DNA from: Scytonema hofmannii PCC 7110
GTDB taxonomy: Bacteria; Cyanobacteriota; Cyanobacteriia; Cyanobacteriales; Nostocaceae
Assembly (NCBI RefSeq): GCF_000346485.2
Contig: NZ_KQ976354.1
Span: 6,230,479-6,294,478 of the forward strand
Direction of reading: 5' to 3'
Length of the DNA stretch: 64,000 nucleotides
The position numbers and the translations under genes were made by a program. Positions 47,251-55,593 of this stretch are shown here, piece after piece. The notes under the pieces are model-generated. The model did not search any database. It saw only the letters and a list, made by a program, of their open reading frames with translations, and was not told where the DNA came from. Every line of letters starts with the position of its first letter. Within the stretch, counting starts at the first letter, position 1.

Positions 47251-48168
47251 ATGGAACTGCGGCAACTCAAATATTTCATTACTGTTGCAGAAGAGCTAAA
47301 CTTTCGGCGAGCGGCAGAACGTCTGTACATGGAACAACCGCCGTTGAGTCGTCAGATTCGTCAGCTTGAGGAGGAACTGGGAGTTGAGTTATTCCATCGC
47401 AGCAAACGCGGTGTTGCTTTGACTGAAGCGGGAAAAGCTTTTTTGGATGAAGCCAGGTTAACACTAGCGCAGGCGGAACGAGCAGCGAAAGCAGCACGGC
47501 AAGCGATCGCAATGCAAGCACGACAAATAACAATCGGTTTTTCGATTTGTGCGTTCAATGAAGTTTTACCAGAAATCATCCAAGCGTTCCGTCAGAAGTT
47601 CCCAGAGGTTAAGCTATCGCTCACAGAAATGTCAACAGAGTTACAAATTCAGGCACTCTTACAAGAAACAATAGATATTGGATTTATCCACGGACCCATT
47701 CAGCAACCAGGAATTGAAACTGTGACGCTATTGCGTGAGCCACTGATTGTTGCACTACCTCCCATGCACCCCCTTGCAAATCGCGAAACCATTGATTTAG
47801 GTGCGCTCAAAAATGAATCTTTTATTTTGTGTCCGCAACACATCAAACCCGATCTGTACGCACAAGTCATGCATCTGTGCCAACAAGCAGGATTTCAACC
47901 AAACGTAGTCCAAGAAGCCAGTCCACCAGAAGTTCTGCTTGCACTTGTGGAGTCTGGAATGGGGGTTTCACTCGTTGCAGCAGGTGCTAAAACCCGACAC
48001 AAACTTAGTGTTGTTTATCTTCCACTGACTGAAACCACTCCAGGTGTCGAAATTGCTGCTGCTTGGAACAAAGATCGCCAATCTGTTTTTTTACAGCATT
48101 TTCTGCAGTTAGTAAAATACAGTGCTCACGCTTCCATAGGGTCAGATCTACCAATCCCCAATTCTTGA
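47251..48168 (+). CDS. LysR-family transcriptional regulator
   Basis: 305 residues, normal size. The winged HTH is classic: MELRQLKYFITVAEELNFRRAAERLYMEQPPLSRQIRQLEEELGVELFHRSKRGVALTEAG. It is followed by the linker helix and a substrate-binding domain with ITIGFSICAFNEVLPEIIQAF. The family members of this group (CatR/BenM-like layout) respond to small aromatic or carboxylic effectors, though the effector cannot be read from sequence. It is divergent from the MDR dehydrogenase; the dyad at 47221-47241 sits just before its start. It ends 115 bp before the tandem sRNA-like locus. Confidence 0.94.
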   Translation: MELRQLKYFITVAEELNFRRAAERLYMEQPPLSRQIRQLEEELGVELFHRSKRGVALTEAGKAFLDEARLTLAQAERAAKAARQAIAMQARQITIGFSICAFNEVLPEIIQAFRQKFPEVKLSLTEMSTELQIQALLQETIDIGFIHGPIQQPGIETVTLLREPLIVALPPMHPLANRETIDLGALKNESFILCPQHIKPDLYAQVMHLCQQAGFQPNVVQEASPPEVLLALVESGMGVSLVAAGAKTRHKLSVVYLPLTETTPGVEIAAAWNKDRQSVFLQHFLQLVKYSAHASIGSDLPIPNS

Positions 48169-48356
48169 AGTTTAGCTTTGACGCTCTCCCATTGGACACC
48201 ACAGTAGTAATACTTTTTATCTTGAATATCTGCTATATAATAGCCCTGTTTACCCCTTCCAGCACCTCAGTAGGGGTGTTTAATAGCACAAGGAGTATTC
48301 AACTGTAGTTGGTAGACACACTGTGTTTAACATTGTATTATCTATCGATGAGAAAC

Positions 48357-48396
48357 TTCTCATCAAATGTTCATCTTATCTTCATGATTTTTTTAT
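48357..48396 (+). promoter_or_regulatory. triple 11-bp-period operator of sRNA candidate A
   Basis: Heptamers TTCTCAT (48357), TGTTCAT (48368) and TCTTCAT (48379) recur at exactly 11-bp steps, with a weak fourth TTTTTAT (48390). This 7+4 layout is that of OmpR/PhoB-family operators. A -10-like TACTGA follows at 48402. Confidence 0.6.
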
Positions 48397-48413
48397 TCCC
48401 GTACTGAAAAATA

Positions 48414-48534
48414 GCAGTAGTAGAGTTCAGTTCTCTCACTCCTGGGATTTTTGAAACGAAGCATCCAGCAATATAGGATTCAACAGAAATGCTTAGTTCA
48501 ACAGTGCTACCGACTCTGGCACTGTTATTTTTTT
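48414..48534 (+). ncRNA. candidate small RNA A of a tandem pair
   Basis: About 120 nt from an estimated start after TACTGA to an intrinsic terminator (48500-48534): stem AACAGTGC/GCACTGTT with an 11-nt loop and a T7 tract. It aligns along its length with candidate B. Both carry a conserved GAGTTCA segment and a single-stranded-looking CTCCT (48439-48443) that could pair with Shine-Dalgarno sequences of targets. No start codon with a useful frame is present. Unit A seems to begin near 48284 (TAGCACAAGG), shared with unit B. Transcription is inferred; the start is approximate. Confidence 0.6.
48500..48534 (+). terminator. intrinsic terminator of sRNA candidate A
   Basis: Perfect 8-bp stem AACAGTGC/GCACTGTT, followed by A and seven T. 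The stem is identical to that of terminator B. Confidence 0.85.
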
Positions 48535-48697
48535 ACTGAATTTAATGACATCCCCCCAAGGACAACAGAAACACGCTCCTTAATTTTCAGGAGAGTTTAC
48601 TAGCACAAGGGTATGCAACCTAAGAGGGTAGATATCACATTGAGTCTATCGTCCTGTAACGTGCATAACCGGGATGTCATCGCATCGGATAAGAAAC

Positions 48698-48726
48698 TTC
48701 TCATTAGATGTTAATTTTCTTTTCAT
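48698..48726 (+). promoter_or_regulatory. triple 11-bp-period operator of sRNA candidate B
   Basis: Heptamers TTCTCAT (48698), TGTTAAT (48709) and TTTTCAT (48720) at exact 11-bp steps, followed 5 bp later by a -10-like TATTAA (48732). It corresponds to the operator of copy A, minus one 11-bp period. Confidence 0.6.
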
Positions 48727-48743
48727 ACTTGTATTAAACAATA

Positions 48744-48855
48744 GCTGTAGCAGAGTTCAATTCTACTTGCTCCTAAGTATACGAAAATCTACCAGCTATA
48801 AGGTTTAATAGAAAAGTTTAGTCAACAGTGCTCTTACCCTGCACTGTTATTTTTT
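48744..48855 (+). ncRNA. candidate small RNA B of a tandem pair
   Basis: About 110 nt, homologous to candidate A from the operator through the terminator. Conserved are TAGC[A/T]GTAG, GAGTTCA, CTCCT (48770-48774) and TTTAG or CTTAG before the terminator stem. The loop and the middle have diverged, which together with the unchanged terminator stem suggests selection at the RNA level. Unit B begins near 48601 with the same TAGCACAAGG. It reads toward the 3' end of ndhD (opposite strand). A further terminator follows at 48879. Confidence 0.6.
48824..48855 (+). terminator. intrinsic terminator of sRNA candidate B
   Basis: Stem AACAGTGC/GCACTGTT with a 9-nt loop and a T-tract (ATTTTTT). Confidence 0.85.
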
Positions 48856-48878
48856 ACAACTATTGTGAGCAATTCTCT

Positions 48879-48909
48879 AAAGACGTGGCAGTCGCTACGT
48901 CTTTTTTTT
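48879..48909 (+). terminator. second intrinsic terminator downstream of the sRNA pair
   Basis: An 11-bp stem AAAGACGTGGC/GCTACGTCTTT with one G-T pair, 4-nt loop and eight T. Works on the plus strand only; the minus strand lacks a T-tract. It may protect the convergent ndhD gene. Confidence 0.82.
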
Positions 48910-49037
48910 CTGTTTATCGACACGCTCAAGAAGTCTGAACTAACCGACTGGTGTACAAGCCGATGAAGTACACACCATCTGCGTTCATCTGCGTTCATCT
49001 GCGGTTACTAAACTTTCTAGTATACCGCACCAAAGTT

Positions 49038-50720
49038 TTACTTAACGATGCTTGAAACAGTTGCTATTTCAGGCTCCCCAATGTGTGGAGACATAAACTC
49101 CTTTGCGTATATGCGGGGATTCTCTTGAGCGATTTGGACATAAGATTGGCGCACCTGAGTATTCACCGCAACAGTCTTCATATCGTATAATTGCGTAGCT
49201 AACTTGGGATAAACCCCAATGCCAATAATCAACACTAGAAAGCAGGCAGCAATAAACATTTCACGAGGTCTAGAATCGCTATATACTGACTCAGCAGGCA
49301 AGAGACAGTCTGTACCAAAGCAAGCCGTTCCTTCATCCTCCTGGTTCTCCACTCCTGCATTGTTAACGTCACAGGTTATTTTACCAGTGCCATAAAATAC
49401 CTGGTTCAACATCGAAAGCAAATAGATTGGCGTCAAGATAACTCCCACTGCAGCTAAGAACACCATCACAGTACGGAAGGTCGGACTGTAAATGTCGCTG
49501 GTGGTCACACCCACAAAAACTTGAAGTTCGCTCACAAAACCGCTCATTCCCGGTAAAGCCAGAGAAGCCATCGCACCTGCTGTAAACAGAGCAAATACTT
49601 TAGGCATAGCTTGAGCAATCCCACCCATATTATCCATCGCCATAGTGTGAGTGCGATCGTAGGTGATGCCCGCTAAGAAGAATAACACTGCAGCAATCAA
49701 ACCATGAGAAAGCATTTGCAGCATTGCACCACTCACTCCTACATCAGTGAAGGAAGCAATACCCAACAACACAAATCCCATGTGAGAAACTGACGAATAG
49801 GCGAGGCGACGCTTCATATTATTTTGGGCAAAGGAATTCAAAGCGCCATAAATAATATTAATAACCCCCAGAGTTGCCAGCACGGGAGCAAAGTAAATGT
49901 GAGCATCGGTGAGCAACTCCAAATTGAGACGAATCAAGCCGTATCCGCCCATTTTTAGTAATACACCAGCCAAAATCATCGATACAGGAGCAGAAGCTTC
50001 ACCGTGAGCATCCGGTAACCAGGTGTGCAAGGGGAAAATCGCCAGCTTGACGCCAAAGGCAATCAGCAATCCTGCGTAAAGCAAAAGTTCTAAAGCAAGA
50101 GGATAATTCTTCGCACCAAGTTCGACGATATCGAAGGTTAAATTATCTCCATAAAGAGCCATTGCCAGCCCTGCTACTAGAATAAAAATTGAAGCAGCTG
50201 CGGTATAAAGCAGGAATTTAGTAGCAGCATAGCGGCGTTTTTGACCGCCCCAAATAGAAACAAGCAGGTAAACCGGAACCAGTTCCAGTTCCCACATAAT
50301 AAAGAACAGTAGAATATCTTGAGCAACAAACACCCCAATTTGTGCCGCATACAGCACCAGCATCAGAAAATAAAACAGGCGGGGTTTTAAATCAACTTGC
50401 CATGCAGCAAACATTGAAAGCGTCGTTACCAGTCCTGCTAACAGCACAAGCGGAACAGATATTCCATCGACTGAAACTGCCCAGTTTAAACCTATTTGAG
50501 GCAACCAGGCATATTTCTCCACGAGTTGAAAAGTCGCACTACTCGCATCATAATGCTTCCAGAAGGTGTAGCACATCAAAACAAAATCCGCGATACCTAC
50601 ACCCAAGGCATACCATCGCACTCGTTTGCCGTCTTTATCAGGCAGCAAGGGGATGAGCATGGAAGCGACGAGTGGCAACAGGACAATCGCGGTCAGCCAA
50701 GGAAATCCATCGAATATCAT
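49038..50720 (-). CDS. ndhD: NAD(P)H-quinone oxidoreductase subunit 4
   Basis: About 560 residues, ATG at 50720 ([18 protein letters not shown]). An antiporter-like membrane subunit of cyanobacterial NDH-1 in the thylakoid or cytoplasmic membrane, with about 14 helices. Diagnostic are the [23 protein letters not shown] segment (conserved Glu), [33 protein letters not shown] and [18 protein letters not shown]. The cyanobacterial C-terminal loop [26 protein letters not shown] is present. No ndhF is adjacent, so the NDH-1 variant (respiratory or CO2-uptake type) is not fixed by context. Confidence 0.95.
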   Translation of the reverse strand: MIFDGFPWLTAIVLLPLVASMLIPLLPDKDGKRVRWYALGVGIADFVLMCYTFWKHYDASSATFQLVEKYAWLPQIGLNWAVSVDGISVPLVLLAGLVTTLSMFAAWQVDLKPRLFYFLMLVLYAAQIGVFVAQDILLFFIMWELELVPVYLLVSIWGGQKRRYAATKFLLYTAAASIFILVAGLAMALYGDNLTFDIVELGAKNYPLALELLLYAGLLIAFGVKLAIFPLHTWLPDAHGEASAPVSMILAGVLLKMGGYGLIRLNLELLTDAHIYFAPVLATLGVINIIYGALNSFAQNNMKRRLAYSSVSHMGFVLLGIASFTDVGVSGAMLQMLSHGLIAAVLFFLAGITYDRTHTMAMDNMGGIAQAMPKVFALFTAGAMASLALPGMSGFVSELQVFVGVTTSDIYSPTFRTVMVFLAAVGVILTPIYLLSMLNQVFYGTGKITCDVNNAGVENQEDEGTACFGTDCLLPAESVYSDSRPREMFIAACFLVLIIGIGVYPKLATQLYDMKTVAVNTQVRQSYVQIAQENPRIYAKEFMSPHIGEPEIATVSSIVK

Positions 50721-50732
50721 GGTAATGAGCAA

Positions 50733-51006
50733 AAATACTTATGGGGGAATATTGCTATTGTATTAAACTATTTAACAATTCCTCATAAAAATTTACCGCA
50801 GCTTAGTATAGATGAAATTTATTCCCCCATAGAAAAGAATTGCCCATAACAGTGACCACCTGATCAGTAACCAGTGACTATTGCATGGAGGATTGCCTTC
50901 GCATCCAATAATCGGGTCGAGGCGGCAGCCCACAGATCTGCATTCTGTGGCTTCGCCTGGGAACGAGAGCACTCTGTGTCAGCGATCGCTGGTCACTGGT
51001 TACTGG
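50733..51006. other. intergenic region with CCAGTGA repeats and palindromic repeat
   Basis: Tandem CAGTAACCAGTGAC units occur near 50856-50880, and inverted ones near 50988-51016. Between them lies a GGCGGCAGCCCACAGATCTG-containing imperfect palindrome (about 50915-50960). No gene is seen apart from the PiuC fragment that follows. Confidence 0.6.
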
Positions 51007-51141
51007 TTACTGGTCACTCTTGACTAACTTAGCATGCCATCCTGCTGTGTCTTTACCATCAATAAATTCAGCATCCTTAAGCTTTGAAACAATAAAATCT
51101 AGTTCATTAGAAGTGAGAACATTATCAATGCAAAGAATCAT
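51007..51141 (-). pseudogene. 5' fragment of a PKHD-type Fe(II) dioxygenase gene
   Basis: 44 residues starting MILCIDNVLTSNELDFIVSKL and reaching DGKDTAGWHAKLVK. This is the N-terminus of PiuC/YbiX-type 2-oxoglutarate dioxygenases (about 225 residues). Immediately after LVK the frame enters a CCAGTAA/CCAGTGA repeat and terminates on its TAA. The rest of the gene is absent beyond the repeat, so a deletion ended at the repeat. The metal-binding domain is lost. Confidence 0.7.
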
Positions 51142-51222
51142 AAGTTGATTGAAGAATAGGGTTTAAGGGCTAGGGGAGAAGACTAATTCCTGATGTCCGT
51201 TGCCCATAGCCCTATGACCTAA

Positions 51223-51420
51223 TTATTTACCTTTACCACCTTCTGCGCCTGGACTGGATTTTGCAGGTGTTTGAGTTGGCTGTGTAGTTGGGGCTGTCGT
51301 TTTACCGTCTTCTCCACCTTCGCCGCCTTCTTTGCTGCCATTAGTTTCGCCACCACATGCACTTACGGTAGCTGCTAAACCTAAAGAAAGAAACAAGGCG
51401 AGCGCTTTTTTGGAACCCAT
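51223..51420 (-). CDS. small low-complexity lipoprotein
   Basis: 65 residues. A basic start and hydrophobic core (KKALALFLSLGLAATV) lead to the lipobox VSAC, then a Gly/Glu/Thr/Pro-rich tail (EGGEGGEDGKTT, then PTTQPTQTP) without a fold. It is likely anchored to a membrane, with the tail in the periplasm. Similar tiny lipoproteins are widespread in cyanobacteria without known role. The start is the only ATG and gives the signal directly. It is divergent from the ABC transporter operon by about 270 bp; no sequence evidence links them. Confidence 0.72.
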   Translation of the reverse strand: MGSKKALALFLSLGLAATVSACGGETNGSKEGGEGGEDGKTTAPTTQPTQTPAKSSPGAEGGKGK

Positions 51421-51687
51421 GGTCAGACTCTCCCGATTTTGTAATTTGTGTAGTTGAGAATTTTTTTAAATTCAGTAATGAAAAAATTTTTCCTATGTCT
51501 AGGGTACGTTATAAAAAGCAAAAAACTATGAAAAAAGTAAAAAGTAGTCAATTGCACATAATATTTTTTAACAAAAGCTTTTATTCGTTTTCAGCAAGCC
51601 CACGCTTACCACGAAGCCGAAGTGTGGGTAGTTGACCTACAATGAAGATAGTGTTTGTTGAGAATTGTGTAGTTAGGACAAGCTCTC

Positions 51688-52707
51688 ATGGCTCCTGCCG
51701 TTTTAATTGAAAATTTAAAAAAAAGCTACGGCACGGTGGTCGCCGTCAAGGACGTTTCCTTTAGGGTAGAACCGGGCGAGATTTTTGGTTTGCTTGGTCC
51801 CAATGGTGCAGGTAAAACAACGACTTTGCGTTCTTTGTGTACTCTCACCACTCCCGATGCTGGGAAAATTGAGGTTTCTGGTATTTCTGTATTAGACAAT
51901 CCCAGAATGGCACGAAAGCGCTTGGGTTATGTTGCTCAGGAAGTTGCATTAGATAAAGTTCTGACAGGAAAAGAACTCCTGCAACTTCAAGCAGCACTTT
52001 ATCACCTACCAGGTACAGTTGCCAAGCAGCGCATAAACATGGTGCTTGAATTACTTGGTTTGCAGGAATACGCTAATAAAAAGACCGGCACTTACTCAGG
52101 CGGTTTACGCAAGCGTTTGGATTTAGCAGCAGGATTACTCCATGCACCAGATGTTTTGGTTTTGGATGAACCAACGGTGGGACTGGATATCGAAAGCCGT
52201 TTTGTAGTTTGGGATTTCCTGCGGAAGTTACGCCAAGCGGGAACAACGGTAGTGATCACCAGCCATTATCTTGAAGAAATTGATGCTTTAGCCGATCGCG
52301 TGGCGATTATTGACCGAGGTGTGGTCATTGCGACTGGAAAACCTTCAGAATTAAAAGATAGAGTGGGAGGCGATCGCATTACTTTACGCATTCGCGAGTT
52401 TTCGCCCATCGAAGAAGCAGAGAAAGCCAAAGAATTACTACAGTCACTGCCTTTTGTGCAAGAAGTGATTGTCAACAGCGCTCAAGGGAACTCCCTTAAC
52501 TTAGTAGTCACACCACAACAAGATGCTTTAATTAGCATCCAGCAATCCCTAAATTCCTCTGGGTTACCAATTTTTGGTATAGCCCAATCTCGTCCAAGCT
52601 TAGATGATGTCTACTTAGCAGCGACGGGAAGAACCCTAATGGATGCAGAACTTGCAGCCGTTGCAACTCGCGATCCAAAGGCTGAGAAGAAACAAAATAT
52701 GAGATGA
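51688..52707 (+). CDS. ABC transporter ATP-binding protein (ABC-2 type, DrrA-like)
   Basis: 339 residues. Walker A GPNGAGKTT (about 37-45), Q-loop QEV, signature YSGGLRKRLDLA, Walker B VLVLDEPTVGLD, His switch TSHYLEE. The C-terminal ~100 residues are the DrrA/NodI-type extension (DDVYLAATGRTLMD). It energises export through the permease encoded next; the stop overlaps the next ATG (ATGA). The substrate is unknown: lipid-linked or hydrophobic compounds and polysaccharides are common in this family. The pair is typical of cyanobacteria. Confidence 0.94.
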   Translation: MAPAVLIENLKKSYGTVVAVKDVSFRVEPGEIFGLLGPNGAGKTTTLRSLCTLTTPDAGKIEVSGISVLDNPRMARKRLGYVAQEVALDKVLTGKELLQLQAALYHLPGTVAKQRINMVLELLGLQEYANKKTGTYSGGLRKRLDLAAGLLHAPDVLVLDEPTVGLDIESRFVVWDFLRKLRQAGTTVVITSHYLEEIDALADRVAIIDRGVVIATGKPSELKDRVGGDRITLRIREFSPIEEAEKAKELLQSLPFVQEVIVNSAQGNSLNLVVTPQQDALISIQQSLNSSGLPIFGIAQSRPSLDDVYLAATGRTLMDAELAAVATRDPKAEKKQNMR

Positions 52708-53618
52708 ATTTAGCAATTATTATGAGTGACACTGTCTTACCTCCAAAATCCGATATCAACTGGCAAAAAGTCGCATCACCTCAAAGTTATGCCGATGCGT
52801 CTCCCAATGTGTTCAACGAATTTGTTCAAGAAACGCTGGCTTTAACTCGTCGCCTATTTATTCAGCTTACTAGGCGTCCCTCAACTTTGGTTGCAGGAAT
52901 TATTCAGCCAGTGATGTGGTTGGTACTGTTTGGTGCATTATTCCAAAATGCACCAAAAGGTATTTTTGGCAATACCACCAATTACGGTCAATTTTTAAGT
53001 GCGGGTGTTATTGTCTTTACCGCATTTGCCGGAGCGCTAAATGCCGGATTACCTGTAATGTTTGACCGAGAATTTGGTTTTTTGAATCGGTTGTTAGTTG
53101 CACCCCTAGCGTCTCGGTTTTCGATCGTTTTAGCTTCCGCAATCTTTATCATTAGCCAAAGCTTGATACAAGCAGCTGTGATTGTTACTGCTGCTGCTTT
53201 TCTAGGTGCGGGCGTACCTGATGCAGCAGGGTTGGGAGTTATCACCTTAATTGTCTTCTTGCTTGCATTGGGTGTAACTGCTATCAGCTTGGGTTTAGCT
53301 TTTGCGTTACCCGGACACATTGAACTGATTGCAGTTATTTTTGTTAGTAATCTACCACTGTTGTTTGCCAGTACAGCATTGGCTCCTTTATCATTTATGC
53401 CGGGATGGTTACAAGTTGTCGCTGCTCTGAATCCCCTCAGTTACGCGATTGAACCAATTCGCTATTTATACGTCCATAAAGATTGGGGCTTAAACAGTGT
53501 GGTCATGCACGCTTTCTGGGGTAATGTTACCTTTGGCAGTGCATTACTGGTATTGTTTGGCTTCTCTATTGTCGCATTATTGAGTATTCAACCCCGATTG
53601 CGACAAACTCTGGCATAA
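52704..53618 (+). CDS. ABC-2 type transporter permease
   Basis: 304 residues; the ATG at 52704 overlaps the ATPase stop, and an ATG at 52722 is also possible. An N-terminal cytosolic helix precedes six hydrophobic segments of the ABC2_membrane family: LVAGIIQPVMWLVLFGALF, VIVFTAFAGALNAGLP, the GFLNRLLVAPLASRFSIVLA coupling region, SLGLAFALPGHIELIAV and LNPLSYAIEPIRYLYV. The MDREFGFLNR and NPLSYAIEPIR motifs resemble DrrB/NodJ permeases. It forms a homodimer with the DrrA-like ATPase at the cytoplasmic membrane. Export direction is inferred from the family. Confidence 0.92.
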   Translation: MNLAIIMSDTVLPPKSDINWQKVASPQSYADASPNVFNEFVQETLALTRRLFIQLTRRPSTLVAGIIQPVMWLVLFGALFQNAPKGIFGNTTNYGQFLSAGVIVFTAFAGALNAGLPVMFDREFGFLNRLLVAPLASRFSIVLASAIFIISQSLIQAAVIVTAAAFLGAGVPDAAGLGVITLIVFLLALGVTAISLGLAFALPGHIELIAVIFVSNLPLLFASTALAPLSFMPGWLQVVAALNPLSYAIEPIRYLYVHKDWGLNSVVMHAFWGNVTFGSALLVLFGFSIVALLSIQPRLRQTLA

Positions 53619-53671
53619 GATAAAAAGTATGAAGGTTAAAGGATGAAGGATAAAAGATAAGATACTAATCT

Positions 53672-53714
53672 TTCATACTTCACACTTCATACTTCACACT
53701 TCATACTTCACACT
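53672..53714. repeat. CATACTTCACACTT tandem repeat
   Basis: Three 14-nt units of CATACTTCACACTT type directly before the exported-protein gene; it includes the position where its ribosome-binding site would lie. Confidence 0.75.
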
Positions 53715-53718
53715 CTTT

Positions 53719-54078
53719 ATGAAAACGCTGTCTTTACCAATTAAAGGGCTGATTGCGATTGCTTTCGCAGGAATGAGCTTTACTAGTATACTAGGACAAC
53801 AGCCTACCCTAGCTGATACGGGAAGAAGTATTTTGCAAGATCTCGATCCACAACGGGGTAACGATCCATTGGGACCTCGTTCCGATGAAGTCGATAATAT
53901 GGGTCTTTTCGATCTCATTCATCGGTTTAATCAAGGTGGTAGTAATTGGGATTCTCAACAGCAAGACCAACAACTAAACGATGCAACTGCGGCATTTAGA
54001 AAAAAGCAGGAACAATTGCTTCAGCAGCAAGGTACACAACCACAAAACAAACCCCTTCCAGTGACCAGTGACCAGTGA
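53719..54078 (+). CDS. small exported protein with repeat-derived C-terminus
   Basis: 119 residues. A signal peptide (LPIKGLIAIAFAGMSFTSILG) is followed by a short mature protein with DTGRSILQDLDPQRGNDPLGPR and a Gln-rich helix (QQDQQLNDATAAFRKKQEQLLQQQ). No family is recognised. The last codons (PVTSDQ) and the TGA come from a CCAGTGA tandem repeat, so the original end is lost or masked. The start lies immediately behind a TTCACACTTCATA repeat with no good Shine-Dalgarno, so expression is uncertain. It probably resides in the periplasm. Confidence 0.65.
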   Translation: MKTLSLPIKGLIAIAFAGMSFTSILGQQPTLADTGRSILQDLDPQRGNDPLGPRSDEVDNMGLFDLIHRFNQGGSNWDSQQQDQQLNDATAAFRKKQEQLLQQQGTQPQNKPLPVTSDQ

Positions 54079-54095
54079 CCAGTGACCAGTGACCA
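54058..54095. repeat. CCAGTGA repeat at the gene end
   Basis: Five copies of the 7-nt unit; the frame of the exported-protein gene ends on the TGA of the second unit. Confidence 0.9.
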
Positions 54096-54127
54096 GGTCT
54101 ATAAAATAAAAATACCCAGCAACAGAC

Positions 54128-54160
54128 CTTGTAGAGACTAGCATGGCTAGTCTTTACAAG
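54128..54160. terminator. 33-nt hairpin between convergent genes, possible bidirectional terminator
   Basis: Arms CTTGTAGAGACTAGC and GCTAGTCTTTACAAG pair over 15 bp with one mismatch around an ATG loop. It belongs to the GTAGAGAC hairpin family of 23117-23150. It lies between convergent genes; the T-tract is weak (TTTTC after GAAAA), so termination is only a suggestion. Confidence 0.55.
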
Positions 54161-54168
54161 AAAATTTT

Positions 54169-54606
54169 CTACAACCCTAATGCAGTCAAAACATCACTGG
54201 CATGAGTTGATGTATTTACACTAGAATCAACGTGAATGATTTTGCCGTTACCATCAATGATGTAGGTAACGCGTTTAGCATAACCGCCGCCATCGACATC
54301 ATAAGCATTAATGAGAGTTTTTTGGGTGTCAGCTAGTAGGGGGAAATTTAGATTGTATTTTTGGGTGAATGCCTGATGGGAGGCTTCATCATCAGCACTG
54401 ACTCCCAAAACTACCACGTCTTTCCCCTGATAATCGGCGCTGGCATCCCTAAAACTACAAGCTTGCTTGGTGCAACCAGGGGTGTCATCTTTGGGATAGA
54501 AATATAAAACCACTGTTTTGCCCTTGAAATCAGACAATGAAACGGTGTTGCCGTTTGTGTCTTTAACGGTAAAGTTCGGTGCATCGTTACCAACTGCTAA
54601 AGGCAT
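54169..54606 (-). CDS. PrxQ/BCP-type peroxiredoxin
   Basis: 145 residues from the ATG at 54606 (TAGGAGAG upstream); an in-frame ATG at 54651 would add 15. It reduces hydroperoxides using thioredoxin. Motifs: VLYFYPKDDTPGCTKQACSFRD with the peroxidatic Cys and the second Cys four residues later (PGCTKQAC, the PrxQ pattern), then GVSADDEASHQAF. The C-terminal VDGGGYAKRVTYIIDGNGKI strand is normal. Cytosolic. It converges with the exported-protein gene across a hairpin at 54128-54160. Assignment is firm. Confidence 0.95.
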   Translation of the reverse strand: MPLAVGNDAPNFTVKDTNGNTVSLSDFKGKTVVLYFYPKDDTPGCTKQACSFRDASADYQGKDVVVLGVSADDEASHQAFTQKYNLNFPLLADTQKTLINAYDVDGGGYAKRVTYIIDGNGKIIHVDSSVNTSTHASDVLTALGL

Positions 54607-54867
54607 AGTTTTAGTATCTCTCCTAAATACAGAGGTTATTTTTCCTAGCATCGGTCATTGTAACAAATTTTATGTATTTTTTTTAAGTAAAAGTGATAAG
54701 GCTTAGTAATAATTTTATCTGTAACGAGAAAATGGGCTTGAAGAGCGTTCTCTGCTACCCTTTGTAGTAAGATAAAATGTGAGTATCTCTTAAACTAGTC
54801 GTCTAGTGCTGCTTGTGTTGTAGCGATTAGATATCTCTCAGTAAAAAAATAGATCGAGAGAGCAAGA

Positions 54868-55272
54868 ATGTCTGTTGCCAATTCCCCAAGCCCAAAAATC
54901 TTGACCTATCCTCGTAAAACTTTAGAACGAGCAGAGAGAGCGCTCGTGTGTTCTCCATTTCATCTTAGTTTGTTTAAAACAATGCTCTCTCGCAGTGTGG
55001 CACTAAGTGAGATGATTGGTAGTACAGGTGTTCAAAAAGGCTTTACAAAACGCTATGCGTTAGAATTGTCTACAGATAACGATCTGGTATGGCTGATTCA
55101 AGTGGGTGTATTACGCCGAGAAGTGGATGGTCAGGGAATTACAGATAGTTTCCGCCTGACTCCCTTGGGTCGTCAGTTAGTAGAACAATGCCACCAGAAA
55201 CCTTGGCGGACTCCTTCATGGAGCGATCGCCTTTACAATACTGCAATTCGTTGGTTGAGGTTACCCTTGTAA
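54868..55272 (+). CDS. Npun_F0494-like conserved cyanobacterial protein
   Basis: 134 residues. The sequence with RKTLERAERALVCSPFHLSLFKTML and a C-terminal TPLGRQLVEQCHQKPWRTPSWSDRLYN is a conserved small family of Nostocales and other cyanobacteria of unknown role. The middle (WLIQVGVLRREVDGQGITDSFRLTPLGRQL) looks like a winged helix, so DNA binding is possible. The start MSVANSPSPKI has AGAGCAAG upstream. The gene ends just before a CCAGTGA tract (about 55274-55302). Function is unassigned. Confidence 0.78.
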   Translation: MSVANSPSPKILTYPRKTLERAERALVCSPFHLSLFKTMLSRSVALSEMIGSTGVQKGFTKRYALELSTDNDLVWLIQVGVLRREVDGQGITDSFRLTPLGRQLVEQCHQKPWRTPSWSDRLYNTAIRWLRLPL

Positions 55273-55593
55273 TACAGTGACCAGTGACCAGTGACCAGTG
55301 ACCAGTAACCAATACGATACAAGTTCCTGAATTTATTTATGAAAAAAAATTGATTCATTTTTGAAATCCCCTACTCTTAAGTATGGGTGTTATCTGGTCA
55401 CTGTTTCACTGGTCACTGTTAATTGTTTGGGGTAGAGGGGAACAATAAATACGGAAGCTGTAACTTCTTTCATGAAGTCTTTATCATTGCTACCCGACTG
55501 TATTGGTGTTTAGTCAATAGTCATAGTCAGTTGACCATTGATTATTGACTATTGACCATTGACTATTAACCATTTACTATTGACCGTTGACTT
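55273..55593. repeat. repeat-rich intergenic region between the Npun_F0494-like gene and cobQ
   Basis: It contains CCAGTGA repeats (55274-55302), the inverted type GGTCACTG near 55397-55418, and a TTGACTATTGACCA repeat cluster (55508-55590) running to the cobQ start. No gene is seen. An intact riboswitch for cobalamin is not recognisable. Confidence 0.7.

Noticed and set aside
55273-55593. Cobalamin riboswitch upstream of cobQ
   Set aside because: The region consists largely of tandem repeats; no B12-box-like conserved sequence is visible.
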